64,000 bases of DNA from assembly GCF_010183535.1 (NCBI RefSeq), contig NC_071329.1:10044001-10108000 (forward strand), in the 5' to 3' direction. This document shows positions 47,201-58,907 of the stretch, piece by piece (the stretch's first letter is position 1; every line of letters starts with the position of its first letter). Position numbers and translations under genes: made by a program. Under the pieces are notes generated by a model that searched no databases, had not been told where the DNA came from, and saw only the letters and a list, made by a program, of their open reading frames with translations. The DNA is from Caenorhabditis remanei. Its lineage: Eukaryota; Nematoda; Chromadorea; Rhabditida; Rhabditidae.

Positions 47201-50200
47201 AAAGACCTCCCATGAAGTTTTTGTAAATGTTTGTTCTCTCTGCCCCTCCGAAAACCAATATCCGTTTGTCTTTTTACCATCTTTCAAAATTCTAGACTGG
47301 CTAAACAATTACATCCACGCACACATCAGTATCAAATTATATCTTATCTTTTGTACTCTTTAAGTATCCAAACCTCTCACTATTCAGTTATCACTAACAC
47401 TTCTGTTTCTCAATTTCTCTCCCCTAACTTTTCAACAATTCTCCCACGAAACTATGCGCTAGACATTAGAAAACCCGCCGTCTCATTCCATCGTCACTGC
47501 CCCGCCAGACACTCATCAATTATCTATATTTCTCTCGTTCTCTAATTCTCTCTGATTTGTATTATACGTGTGTACGAGAGAACAAAGTTCGCCCTAGCGC
47601 ACTATCAGCTTGATATCGTTTCGTTGAAAAATGCAAAATTTCGATCGTTGTATTGGGTGATGGGAGAAGGGAAAACAAGATGAAAGAGTGTAGACGTCCT
47701 TGAAACAATGCAGACTGGGTGGCATAGATATTCAAAACAGATGGTTCCCTTTTTCTTTCTTTTTTCGCTGATCGTAAACGATTAGCAATTCGAATACTCT
47801 TATTTCTCCGTTTTTCAAAGAATCCTCATCCAATTCGAGGCCGTCTAGATCCCTATGTATATGAGCATCAGTTATTTGTATTCAGTAAAATGAAAGAATT
47901 CTATAATCGTGTGAATCCCTGCTGTGAATCCATTCAATTTTTTGAAGTATATTTGTATTTTTCCGGGAATTTGATATGAAAAAGAGAGAAAGAGATAGAA
48001 TACAAATGTTTTTCAGCTGACATCTTCTCTGATTTTTCTCTCTTCTCGCTTATCAAACGTCTTGTGACGTGGCATTTTGATATCAATAAGTTCATTTCTT
48101 CTTCCGTTCCTTAATTAAACACACAATTTCGATCAGAATACAAACCACAGTCTAGCAGGTCCCCTTTCCGCTGCGCGAAATGCTCACAGCTGTGTCTATG
48201 TTTATAAATCTTTCTCTCAATGTGTGTGATCTGTCAATATTTTAGTCTAGAGACTGCTGATGTTACAGTTTCTCTCGCTCTGATCCCCCTTATCTCATAA
48301 TATCAATAACTAAAAAGTTGCGAATCTTTTTGATCATTTGATTTTCCTCTCGTCCTTCACTGTGAGTACAACCCGTTTCTTCTACCCAGACTTTCCCGTA
48401 CACACATACACTTTCAACGAAATATGTCTTCTGGATGTAGTCGTCGTTGTCGTAATTGTGTCCTTCTCTCTCATTAATCATCTTTTGCTTTCCATTTAGA
48501 ACTTGGTCAAGTTTAAATGAGGTTCGATTGGGATTCGAGTACAAAGATCGATAGATCAGGTGGCACACTGAGATATTTTTTAAACGATGTGGTAGAGGGG
48601 ATTTCAATGTGATTGGTTAGATGAACGCAGGGAAACCGAAACACATTTGAATGTGTTTTTTGATGATCTGGACTATCCGAGACTGTCTGCCATCGGCTAT
48701 TTTGTACATTTCAAGGTCAATGGATCGAGATATTTCTCTTTGAAGCCTGTGATTCATTATCCTATTCACATCATCACTTTGTAACATCACCTGGCTCTCT
48801 AATTATTCGAATTCTTCTACTTCACTGAAACTTTCTTAGTTTCTGCCCACATGAGGCAGTTCATCAGAACACAGAATCTTTGATCAGCCCACCATGTTTA
48901 TCACATTTCCCATTTCTACCAGATCTATCTATTTTGATACAGACAGTCACAGAATTATTAGATGACGTCTTCCTTTTTCCTGCCAAATTTTTGTCTTGCC
49001 AATTATTTTCACTTTGTTTTCTGTGTTTTCATTACATAAATGGCCCCTCCAACTCATCTTCTTCTTCTCCTTATTCTTCACGTCATTCTAGACTCGCTTC
49101 ACACACTTTTTTCTTCGTAAACACATTTGTAATTTCTTCGAGTTCTGCACGAAGCGTCCTTTCCATCTCTCTTCTTTTCCTTCTTCTTCTCTTTTTTGCG
49201 CTCACAAAGTTCGAGAAGTGATAACTTAGTAGAAAGAGACACAGAGAACGGTGTCTAGTCGGTGGTCTTAGAGGACCTATCAACATCACATGTCTGTGCA
49301 CCCAAAGAGCATCTGGAGTCAGGTTTCAAACGGGCGGTCGAGGTTTTGTAGTTGAAGAGAAAAGAGATGTTTCAACCGGATGCTTTATCTCTATATCACT
49401 TCTTGAGCATAGATAATTGAGAGAAATTGAAAGAGAAAAAAAAGAGAAAAATGTTCAGAAAGCGAATATGAATGCTAAATTACTTTTCGGAATATGGAAT
49501 TAAGTGAAGCGGGAAATGGCGAGACAAACAAATGGAAGATCGAAAGATCAGTTTGTTCGAAATTTAAAACACATTCGGTTTTGTAGTTTAGCTACCGGAG
49601 AATGATAACATATTTTGGAGTCTGAAGTTGCGAATTAAGTTTGAGCATCAGAATACGCAGATCTGACTTTTGAGAAGTGAACGAGAACTAGATAGGTGTT
49701 GTTGTTTTCTGTATGCTAACATATCATTTTTTACATAGATGTTTTCAAATTCCTCTCACACTCATGAGTAGTTGTATCCAAAACTGCGTATTCTCTGAAA
49801 ATGTTGAAATAAAATTTCATTTTTGAAGATTGCCGTATATTTTTCAGCTCAACAGGGTCGAATAGACAATCACAAAGATCGAAAGATCATTGTGTAATTT
49901 AGGAAAATTATGTTATTTACACATCCAGGTAAATTCTATCCTGACTTGTGTGATTCAGGGATTAGCTCCATTTTTGTAGGATATTGTGCTGATGAATTGA
50001 ATTCAACTTCAATTCCAATTCTGATTTTCATCCTTCAAAAGCTGCAAGTGTCTGAAATTTGTTGGCATTACTCACGCTGAATCAAAATCTCAATATTCTG
50101 ATTTTCAATTGTTGTGGCATCCAAATTCTACAGTATACTTTTAAATCATTCGAATAACGAGAGAGTCAGTAATTTCTTCTTATCTATTCCAATGCTCTGT

Positions 50201-53200
50201 CTCTTACAAAATGAAACCGCTCACACTTCCTCCGATTCACGTGAATTACACCTTTGCATTGTACTAAAAGGGGACCAATTAGATTGCATCGTCTACCGGT
50301 GATCCGTCTCGTCGATTACCGTCATTCCTTCCATCTGCTGTTGAGGAGAGATGAACGTCTGTTCTCGGGGGGAGACCGTACTCTGATCAAACTAGAAACA
50401 TTTTTTTGGAACCCTCCTGGTGCACTGTGTCGAGACGCACCTCATGCATTAGTCTCGTTGCATAATGGATAGTAATCGATTGTTTTTTGGTTTTTTTAAA
50501 ACAGTTTTAGAATCAAAACAGTTTCCATGAAAACTTGGTGATTAATTTATTTTAACAAAAAAAGAGTTTGTGTTCTCATGTGATGTTTCTTTTCGATTGA
50601 AACAGTTTATTGTTGTCTAAACATTCTCCGTATTGTTGACACTTCGTTTTGTTGTTTCCGACTTTTCGAAGAGAGTATGGTCTAGACGTAACAACGATTG
50701 GAAATTGAATATTAAAAAGTGAATTAAAGTTCAAATAATCACTCATACTTTTGCGTCACACACACCCAATATCGACCAGATTTACGTAAAATTTTTATTT
50801 GATTGAATTCTAGTCTTTTGAATGAGATTATAACAGAGTCTAGAATTGTCCCTTGAACTGTTCATAAATCAGTCACGAGTTTCTCTGTGTTTTGAATGTT
50901 CTATTTCCCTCTGGAATAGCATCTGGAGGTTCAGAATCTTGGAAAGATGCACTGCACTCCATCAATTTACTTTTTGTCTCTTTTTTTGTCCTCCTCGTTT
51001 CAACATCCCCATCTTATTCTTCTTCTTCTACATTTTCCATCATTTTTTGTCTCCGTTCCATCCAAATATTTTCCCCCGAGGAAACCAAGTAAGGAAATTG
51101 ACACACAATGAGGTACGAAACCACCCCGCAAAGAAGAAGAAGAAGAAGAACGATTTTTGTCCAATTCGTCTTGGTCCAGTCTGTTGCAGAAAAGAGCTCA
51201 TCTCGATGCTCTTTTTGCATTTCGCACGTCTTCGCATTTCTCATTTTTCCGAAGAAGAAGATGGGCGGTTTCGGGACTGCGAGTCTTAAGAATTGATAGG
51301 AAAAAAAGGGTTCCGAATGTGAGGGGAAAAAGTGAAATGAGGGAAACGGAAATGTATATATGTGCATTGTGAATTGGATACAGTTCCAAGAAGTGTTCTT
51401 TTTGAATGCACAGAATCAGAAGAAACTGAAAAACTAAAGTAACACAAGAATAGTCTACATGATATAGTTTATGGTAAATGGGCGCGAGAAACATTTCTTT
51501 TCAACTTTCTTAAAAGAGATAAGGATCTTGAAGCTGCAATATTATGAAACTTTCAATCATACCCATGACATTTGTCTGATCTTTCAAGGTCAGCCTCTCA
51601 TAGTTTACCTTGGTAATGATCAGAGATTCCCAACCATTTTTTGCCCCTTCAATCTCTTTTCTGTGCGTCCGCTCAAAAACTTTATAGATATCCATCAGTT
51701 GTTACTTTGACCCGTTAGCTCTATTTCTCTCCTCTCTGATATCCGTTTGAACTCGTGAGAGCTCACGCATATAAGCGTCGGCGTGCACAAAAAACGACGA
51801 CACATTCACAAGAGAGAGCAGTAGAAAGTGAGTGTTTCTGTGTCTAGTCAGTATTCTCATCATCAGAGCAAGAGCTCTCCTGAAAAAAAGGAGCGTCAAA
51901 AAGAGAAATGAGAGAAACCAGACAAACCGCTCTCACTTCTCTTTTTTTCTGCAGGCAGTAGCGAGAAAAGATTCGGAAAAGAGAGGAAAGCGCGCGCCAG
52001 CATCTCCTATCCCAGAGTCCTGCGTCTAGACGCTCGTCTATCTTTTTCACATTTTTCAACCCGCCGCCATCCACGCGGGCGCCGGGCGCCCTTCTCTGCA
52101 GAAACATTGCTAGCAACATGGAAAGAAGAGTGTTAGACTGAAGAAGAAGAGAGTTCGGTCACATGTCCTCCTCCTCCTCTTCTTCTTTCCTATTCGTTTT
52201 TCTTCTTCGTTTTTTTCCCGTTGGTCGCAGTCGTTAGTAGTGTATGTGTGTTAGGAAAAAAGGAGGAGGGGCGACGCCCGGCGCCAGACTTCTCTTTCTT
52301 TTTGCTGTTTGAAAATGCGGAATGTTTCTTATGTTTCTTTTTTATGTGGTTGTCTATCTGGGTGTGTACTTTTGTTTCCTTGTTGTTGCTCAATGATCTG
52401 TCTTCAAATTTCAACTTTTAAGATACTGTACTTTGTTTTTTGAACTTCTTCTTCTTTCTTCTTCATTTCTCTATTTTCGACTACTCTCACTCTGATAATA
52501 TCACTTTCATTCCCTGGATTACTGTACCTACTACGGTAGTTTTATCGCTGAAATCTATTCTTCAGCCGTCATTTCCCCATTTTTTTGGCCACCCATCTAT
52601 TTTTTATCCGTTTTTATTCTTCTTAATCTTTAATTTTACGTTTTTAATCTTTCATTCCGGATTAATCTAATCTTCCTGCTAACTCTCACCGAGTCATTTA
52701 AGTCAACGTTCGTTATAGACAATTTCCAAAATAACACACCTTGGCTTCCAGAATCCCTGAGTTTTTGAGTAGTAGGTGTTCCCTTTTTCTTCGAAACGGC
52801 TTCTCAGTTGAACAAAAAAAAAACTATCAGACCTTCTCTACAATTTTGGCAATTCCACATGTTCTTTTCAGTCGTTCTCATTTCTTTTTTCATTATTCGA
52901 CAGTTCTTTGTCGCGCAAAAACCGATGATTATCTAGTGCAATCATTTCAATGTTCTTTGCTCTCTTTCGTGAGCTCTCACTTTGTATGGCACCTTCTTTT
53001 ACCTCTTTCTCTCTTCCTCTTATTCATTTTCAACAGTGAATCAAAAGATCGTTCACTATCTTTTCCTCTTGTTCTTTTCCATCTTTCTCCACTCTCTCTC
53101 TCTCTTTCTCTTGTAGACGGAACCGCAAAATGTTGCGAGACAACGTATGTGTCCCCGAGAGCGGTCTAGACACATCATACTACATACACATATGTTCAAT

Positions 53201-54606
53201 TGACACGCGAACATACAAAAGTAGCTAATATAATCAACCTGATCGAGTAGCCGAGTAACCAAGTCAGAACGAGCTATGTGATGTTTGTAGGAGGAGAGAA
53301 AGAGAGCGATTTGGTTGTGTTTTATGAGTGCAAAGAGCTAGTGAGCTAATCTCAAAAGATCATTGATACTAGTTTCCAGACGATGGCTATTTTCAGTTGC
53401 GATGTTTCATTTCATTCTTTGTACTTCTATTTCTGTCTGTTTTTGAAGAGAATTTTAGTGAGTGATGATGATAATTTAGAGTTGTAAAGAAGCTAATTTT
53501 GTAACCTTTTCATGTTTTTCTGCCTGATGTATGTGTGTTGATATCAATATTCCTGATGGCACCTGACTCAAGACCTAGAATTAGTGATGGAGTTTCTGAT
53601 GGAGTTTTTTGATTTTTATTTTTTCAAATGTTCCAACACTTTCTTGAACACTTTCGAATTTAAAAAAATCATAAAAATTGAAACGCGATGCCATGTTCGT
53701 AAGCCAAAATATATCTGACTGCGGAAGTGTTGAATTAGTGAAAAGTCAAACAAAAACCTCATCATTTCAAAAAATGTTTTCAAAATGCCACCTGCGCAGA
53801 CACAACACACAGATCATCACCGCCAACGATATAAACAAATAGATCACATTTCTTCTGTCTGCACATCACTTCCTATAGGGGATTAGAATTTTGTTACATC
53901 TGAAACTGACTCGTATACCTACAGGATACATAATCCGTTTCGATGGCATTAGCACCTCTCATTCATCTAGACCATGAGCAGCTTTCTCCTCGAATGCCAC
54001 CAATTGAATTTCTACTACATTGTAAACATTTCAATCTCCTGTGCTTGCGTAAATGTCTCGCTCTTGTCTCTATTTGTATGCCCGCATAGCAGAATGGTCA
54101 AGAGTTCAATCCCTCCCACTCCATTCCCGGCGCCCCGTGGACCTATGGGGTGGTGTATGTTGTCGAAAACAGAAGTAGACAAGTAGACATATACTCGAAT
54201 GGGCGGGGCCTCTTTCAGAAGGTGGAAAAAAGCGCTTGTGCTCCTTCCTCTTTTTTCCTTTTTGCTTGAATTCTCCACTCTCATTATAGACACATTCTTC
54301 TTCTCCTTCTCTGATTTCAGTCTTCAGATTTTTGCTTCAAGAACCAAATATATTAGTTTGAAGTCTTTCGAACAACCATGTGATATCTCTTTTGTGCTGC
54401 CACGTCATTGCTATTCTAATTGGAATGAAAGCCAAATAGACATGTATTTTCTCGTGCTCAAACCATAGCAGACACCTTGTTTTCACATTTTTCTCCCCTT
54501 ATTTTCAATTTCCAATCTCATTACGACACGACAGAATCACTCTCTAATAACTTTCTATTTAAAAATATTTCATTCCACCGTAATCCTCTGTGTTTTCAGA
54601 TCCTGC
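41217..54606. other. About 13.4-kb region without a supported gene, upstream of daf-5
   Basis: Long pyrimidine-rich and AT-rich stretches. I found no exon series with consistent phases on either strand. Landmarks are a (GA)n run at 46551-46570, (CT)n at 53093-53110, GC-rich palindromic segments at 52069-52090 and 52270-52285, and a GC-rich hairpin near 54130-54160. It may be the extended regulatory region and 5' UTR exons of daf-5, or hold noncoding RNA genes I cannot recognise. Confidence 0.4.
52069..52290. promoter_or_regulatory. GC-rich inverted segments in the daf-5 upstream region
   Basis: GGCGCCGGGCG (about 52078) and its exact reverse complement CGCCCGGCGCC (about 52274) flank about 190 bases of CT-rich DNA. 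GC content is well above the surrounding tens of kilobases. It may be a promoter; no transcript start can be assigned from sequence. Confidence 0.35.
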
Positions 54607-57600
54607 ATGTCCGACGACTCGATCGGCTCCTCGCAGCGGGTCGCAGTGGAGCCGGAACACCACACTCCAGATTTAATGGACAACGATCCACTGCTTGAGA
54701 ACTTGAAGGCGTTGCACGAGGAGACGAGGTCGGATGATGAGGGTCAAGAAGACGATGGGCAACCAGGAACTTCGGCTCCAAAAAAGAAAGAAGAACAGGA
54801 AGAAATGGCAGAGCCGATAGGTTACAGAACAAAAGATGAATACCATGGAAAATTTGCGTGGATCTCCACAATGGGGTAAGCAATATGTCATTTCCTGTCT
54901 CGTCTAATATTCGAAAAACTCAACTTAACATAACACCTGATATCGACATTTTCCAAGTTAGCCTTTCCGGAAATCTCGGTTGTTTCATCGACAATCTCAA
55001 ACTTTTTTATTTTTCCTTCCCAATTTTTATGTCGTTTACTTACTAACGTCTAGCCGTCACAACCCGCCATAATCATTATGCATTCACATTCTTGTGTGCT
55101 ACGAAGCGAGCAAGGGCGCACGAGGTCACATGGGGCGCGAGACTTGAAAAGCCTTGTTGCAACATTTTCTTCGGTGAAGCTCAAAAGAGCACATCCTTCC
55201 CGTACACACACTTCACCTGGGTAAGCACAAAGGTCAAAGTGCGCAAAAAAGAAAATCGTTGATCATGGTGGAACACGGAAACAAAAAATAAGTGTCTGGT
55301 GGATGGAAAGGGAGAATAAACAATTGATATAGGTCATTAGATAGTAATATAACATCGCAGAATTAAACACCGTTTGCTTTGACTATGTTATTGTTTCTGA
55401 AAGAAGATAATCTCTCTGCAAATCTCTTATAGTTTAGCCCTTGAATTGAGTCACAGTTCGTACCAAATCTTCCAAAATAAGACGTCAGAGTTAGGGGAAG
55501 AAAGAACAGCTTCAAAAAAGAGAACCATCTAAAGACACCACGTCATTTCATTCCCCGCTTTAAAAGGAACGACTCCAGAATAACAACTCCCAGAAGGTGA
55601 TTTCTGATCACACCCAGAAAAGACAAGGGCATCTGTAAACCGGAAAGCCACATCACAAAAACAAAAATAAGTGGCGACGCAACATGCAAACAAAACAACG
55701 AAACGAATCAACAAAAAGTTTAAGAGCACTTTTTTGAACGCTCACTTTTAAAAAGATTTCAACAGACTTTAAGACAATCGATTGATATTTTTAACATGAA
55801 AATGACCCGCAAAAGTAAATTGATCGGTTGCTACAGCTCCATGACGTCAACGGTTAAACGGGATATTTTTACAGAAAGCGAATACCGTCCCTTCTTCTGA
55901 ATGGAGAACCATATATGCCGATCGAGTTTCTTCGAAAAGAACTAAGTGAACTGCAATCATTGAATTCAGTCGAAAACTTCACCAGGTTTATTGGTAAGTT
56001 AATAGTCAGTTTGAAGAAATCTATATCAACATTTTAGAAATTAAAGGGATCATCCTGAGGATGTGTAATCCAGTCCAATTTAATGCAATCATGGATAAAA
56101 GTGATATATGCCGAAGTTTGAACCTGACTTCCATCAACTTGATTAGTCGATCAGATCTTGAAAGAATCATGGGTGAAAGTCGTACCGAGAGTTGCTTGAC
56201 CAAGTCAGAGCACGATATCTGGTGAGTTACCATTTTCACACACTATCTCATATTTTGATCTTTTACGTGAGCTTTTCGAGATTTGAGTCGAGACACCCGG
56301 CGTGAAAATAGTTCCGCGACGCCCTGTGCACATGCATATACAAACATACACATAACAGCATAAACAAACCTTTTTCTTATTCTCTTGCTCTCTAAATCTT
56401 ATTTTCGCACATTTCCTGTCTTCTTCTTTTTCCTCTAATTAGAAGAAAACTCACAGTCGCCGAGCCCTCTTCGGCGGAGGCGCCACACACTCTTTTGCCT
56501 ACGCATGCCGTCTTTCCAAATAGGGACGACATATAAGAAGGCGCAAACATTCACGGCCAAAGCTCATGGACTCTAACTCTCACGGAGCAAAGAAATGATG
56601 AAGAGCATGAAAGCTTATAAACATCATCAGAATATCTGAAGAAAGTATGGGGGATCAAAAAACCAACTTTTCTGAGTTACAGGAATCCAGAAGATCGTAT
56701 CCATATTGTTCATATTAACTTTGTCGACTATCTCGATGATTGGCTAGAAAGTGATGATTTGGATGAGGATCCGATGGAGGTAGGAGAAAAAACAATAACA
56801 ACTATTTTATTAAAGTTATTATTTTCAGAGTGGAGTTCATGGTTACTGGTATAAAAACCGTCCAACAATGAGGTGTATCATTTGCCGAGAATGCGATATG
56901 AAGTTCACTCCAAATGACTTTATAGTTCACCATCATTACCCAAAGAAAGAAGGAGGAGTGATTCATATGGGTCTTAACTCCCAAAGATGGTCAGAACTAA
57001 TTGAAGTTCATAGTGAACATAGAACAGAAGTCAACCTCGATGCATGGAATAAGTTCAGAATGAACTCGCATAGAATTGGAAAACGGGCATATGATGATGC
57101 AGAACCACAAGAGCCGAAGAAGGTTGCAAGAGAAAAGAAAATCGTTGTGGATGATGATGATGATTCAATGGAAGAGGATGAAGATGAAGGAGAGGAGATT
57201 CCTTCAGAGAAACCTCAACTTTCTGATTTTCTTGGTCCAAAAGGACTGAAAGGTCTTGTTCCAAGGAACAAACTTGAGAAAACTATTCTTAATTGTCTCA
57301 ATAGAATGGATGAAGCAACACTTGAACTTCTTTTTCTCAAAACTCCAGAAGAGTATTACACCTGGATCAGAGAATGTGAATTCCGCCAAAAAGTTATTGC
57401 ACAACAAAAAGAATGGGAAGCAAAGCAGAAAGATCCAAAATCACGCTTGAGGACTTCTGCAAACTTCAATCCCAATATAGGATCATTCGAGAATATGCAT
57501 ATGCTACACAGTGCACCAAAATCAACGCAAAAAGAAATTAAACTATTGGCAGATAGATTCTCAAGATTACAGGAAGAAATGAGCGGACAAAATGTTTTTA

Positions 57601-58148
57601 ATGCTTGGGAATTCATGTTAAAAGAGAAAGAATTGATCGCATCGTCTTCTACAGATGCACTACGGGTACTCAGTAACAAACCTCTTCCTCCACCACCAAA
57701 ACCAAAGGTTGTTACACCGATTCTTCCAATTAAGCCAACTCTTCCAACTCTTCCGATCTCATTATCTAATATTAATCTGGCCCAAGTTGCTCAACAACTC
57801 GTGGCATCTGGAATCAAGCTCCCACTCCCCCTTCCACTTCCACTTGTCTCTCCTGCTTCATCTACGGTTCCAACTACATCTGCTCCAACTCCAGCTCCTT
57901 CGAAACCATTACCGGTACTTCCATTTCCAACGATGCCTCTCCCAGCTTTGCCGGTTAACACAAATTACGAGATTTTGGTGAGTTTTGAGTTGAATATCTT
58001 TCCAAGATAATTTGATTGTTTTCAGAAACAACAACTGTCATTGGCTCTCTCAAGTCCATCCCTCTTCCCGATCTTCTACCCAAAAATTCCAACTTCTGCA
58101 TATGAAAACTTGGTCAATCTTCTGAAGACTACCGCAGTCAAAAATTGA
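54607..58148 (+). CDS. daf-5: DAF-5, SKI/SNO-family transcriptional regulator
   Basis: Six exons (54607-54875, 55875-55993, 56038-56221, 56683-56779, 56829-57977, 58026-58148) encode 646 residues, close to C. elegans DAF-5. After an acidic N-terminus, residues about 90-190 form the Dachshund-homology/Ski domain (KRIPSLLLNGEPYMPIEFL, then DICRSLNLTSINLISRSDLE). Residues about 224-275 match the SMAD4-binding SAND-like Ski domain: MRCIICRECDMKFTPNDFI with zinc ligands VHHHYP and IHMGLNSQRWSELIEV in place of the vertebrate CHWGF motif. A lysine/acid-rich region and a coiled segment follow, then a long proline-rich tail (KPLPPPPKPKV onward). DAF-5 works with the Smad DAF-3 to promote dauer and is opposed by DAF-7 TGF-beta signalling. 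The ATG lies six bases after a GTTTTCAG acceptor, so an upstream exon or SL1 is expected. The first two introns (999 and 461 nt) are unusually long for this window. Confidence 0.92.
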
Positions 58149-58907
58149 TTTTTCTAACCACAAAATTGTTTTTTTCTTTCAGCTAACCCCTTTTTCTTTC
58201 TTTCTGTTTCTTATCATTCCCTCAACTCATGTACAAAATTTTCCGGGAAAATGTTGCCTGGTAATGTACATATTTCCAAACAAGGCATATATTTCAAATA
58301 ATTATAATGACGCTAGTCGTATCAATGGATCAGTTATCCATTCGTTATCTCTTTCTTATTCTTCTTTTTACCTCTCTTTCTCCCTATCTCTTGCAGCTTG
58401 CCATACAATTCTAGGTACCTCTTTCCTTTCTTTCTTCATACCCTATCCACTATTTTTTCTTTCCTGTTGTGTGTTTTTCCTTTGTTATATATTTCATTTC
58501 TTTTTTTATCCATACGCCGAGCTGTCACAGTTTCTATCCCTGTCCATACGCACTTTATACATGTATCTCTTCTCAAAACTACACCAAAACTTGTATCTAC
58601 TCTCGGTTACTATCCCGTTCTGTCTCCTTTAATCACTTCTTTTCTTTTCAGTTTTTAATTAATTTCTCTCCGTCTCATTTTGCTCCATATACCCCGGTTG
58701 ATCATGTATTTTCTCTCAACTCTTCCCTAATCTATTTTATTTTTTTCATCAAAATCAGGACAGTCATCCCAAAGCAACAGTTATTGGTATTACTATCGTC
58801 GTCATCGTTTTAGTAATGTGTGCAAATGAATTGACAAAACAGGAATGAATTATATTTCTATTTATATTTCTCGATTAGTTCTCTGCAAGTTTATGAAATT
58901 TCAGAAC
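58149..58907. other. Intergenic, 3' flank of daf-5
   Basis: Strongly T/C-rich, typical of a long 3' UTR plus spacer. The overlapping hydrophobic open frames at 58264-58813 are low-complexity and not credible genes. Confidence 0.45.

Noticed and set aside
54070..54170. A tRNA gene
   Set aside because: A and B box words are 13 bases apart and no cloverleaf can be drawn.
58264..58813. Overlapping hydrophobic ORFs after daf-5
   Set aside because: T/C-rich 3' flank; three frames are open at once, which indicates composition rather than coding.
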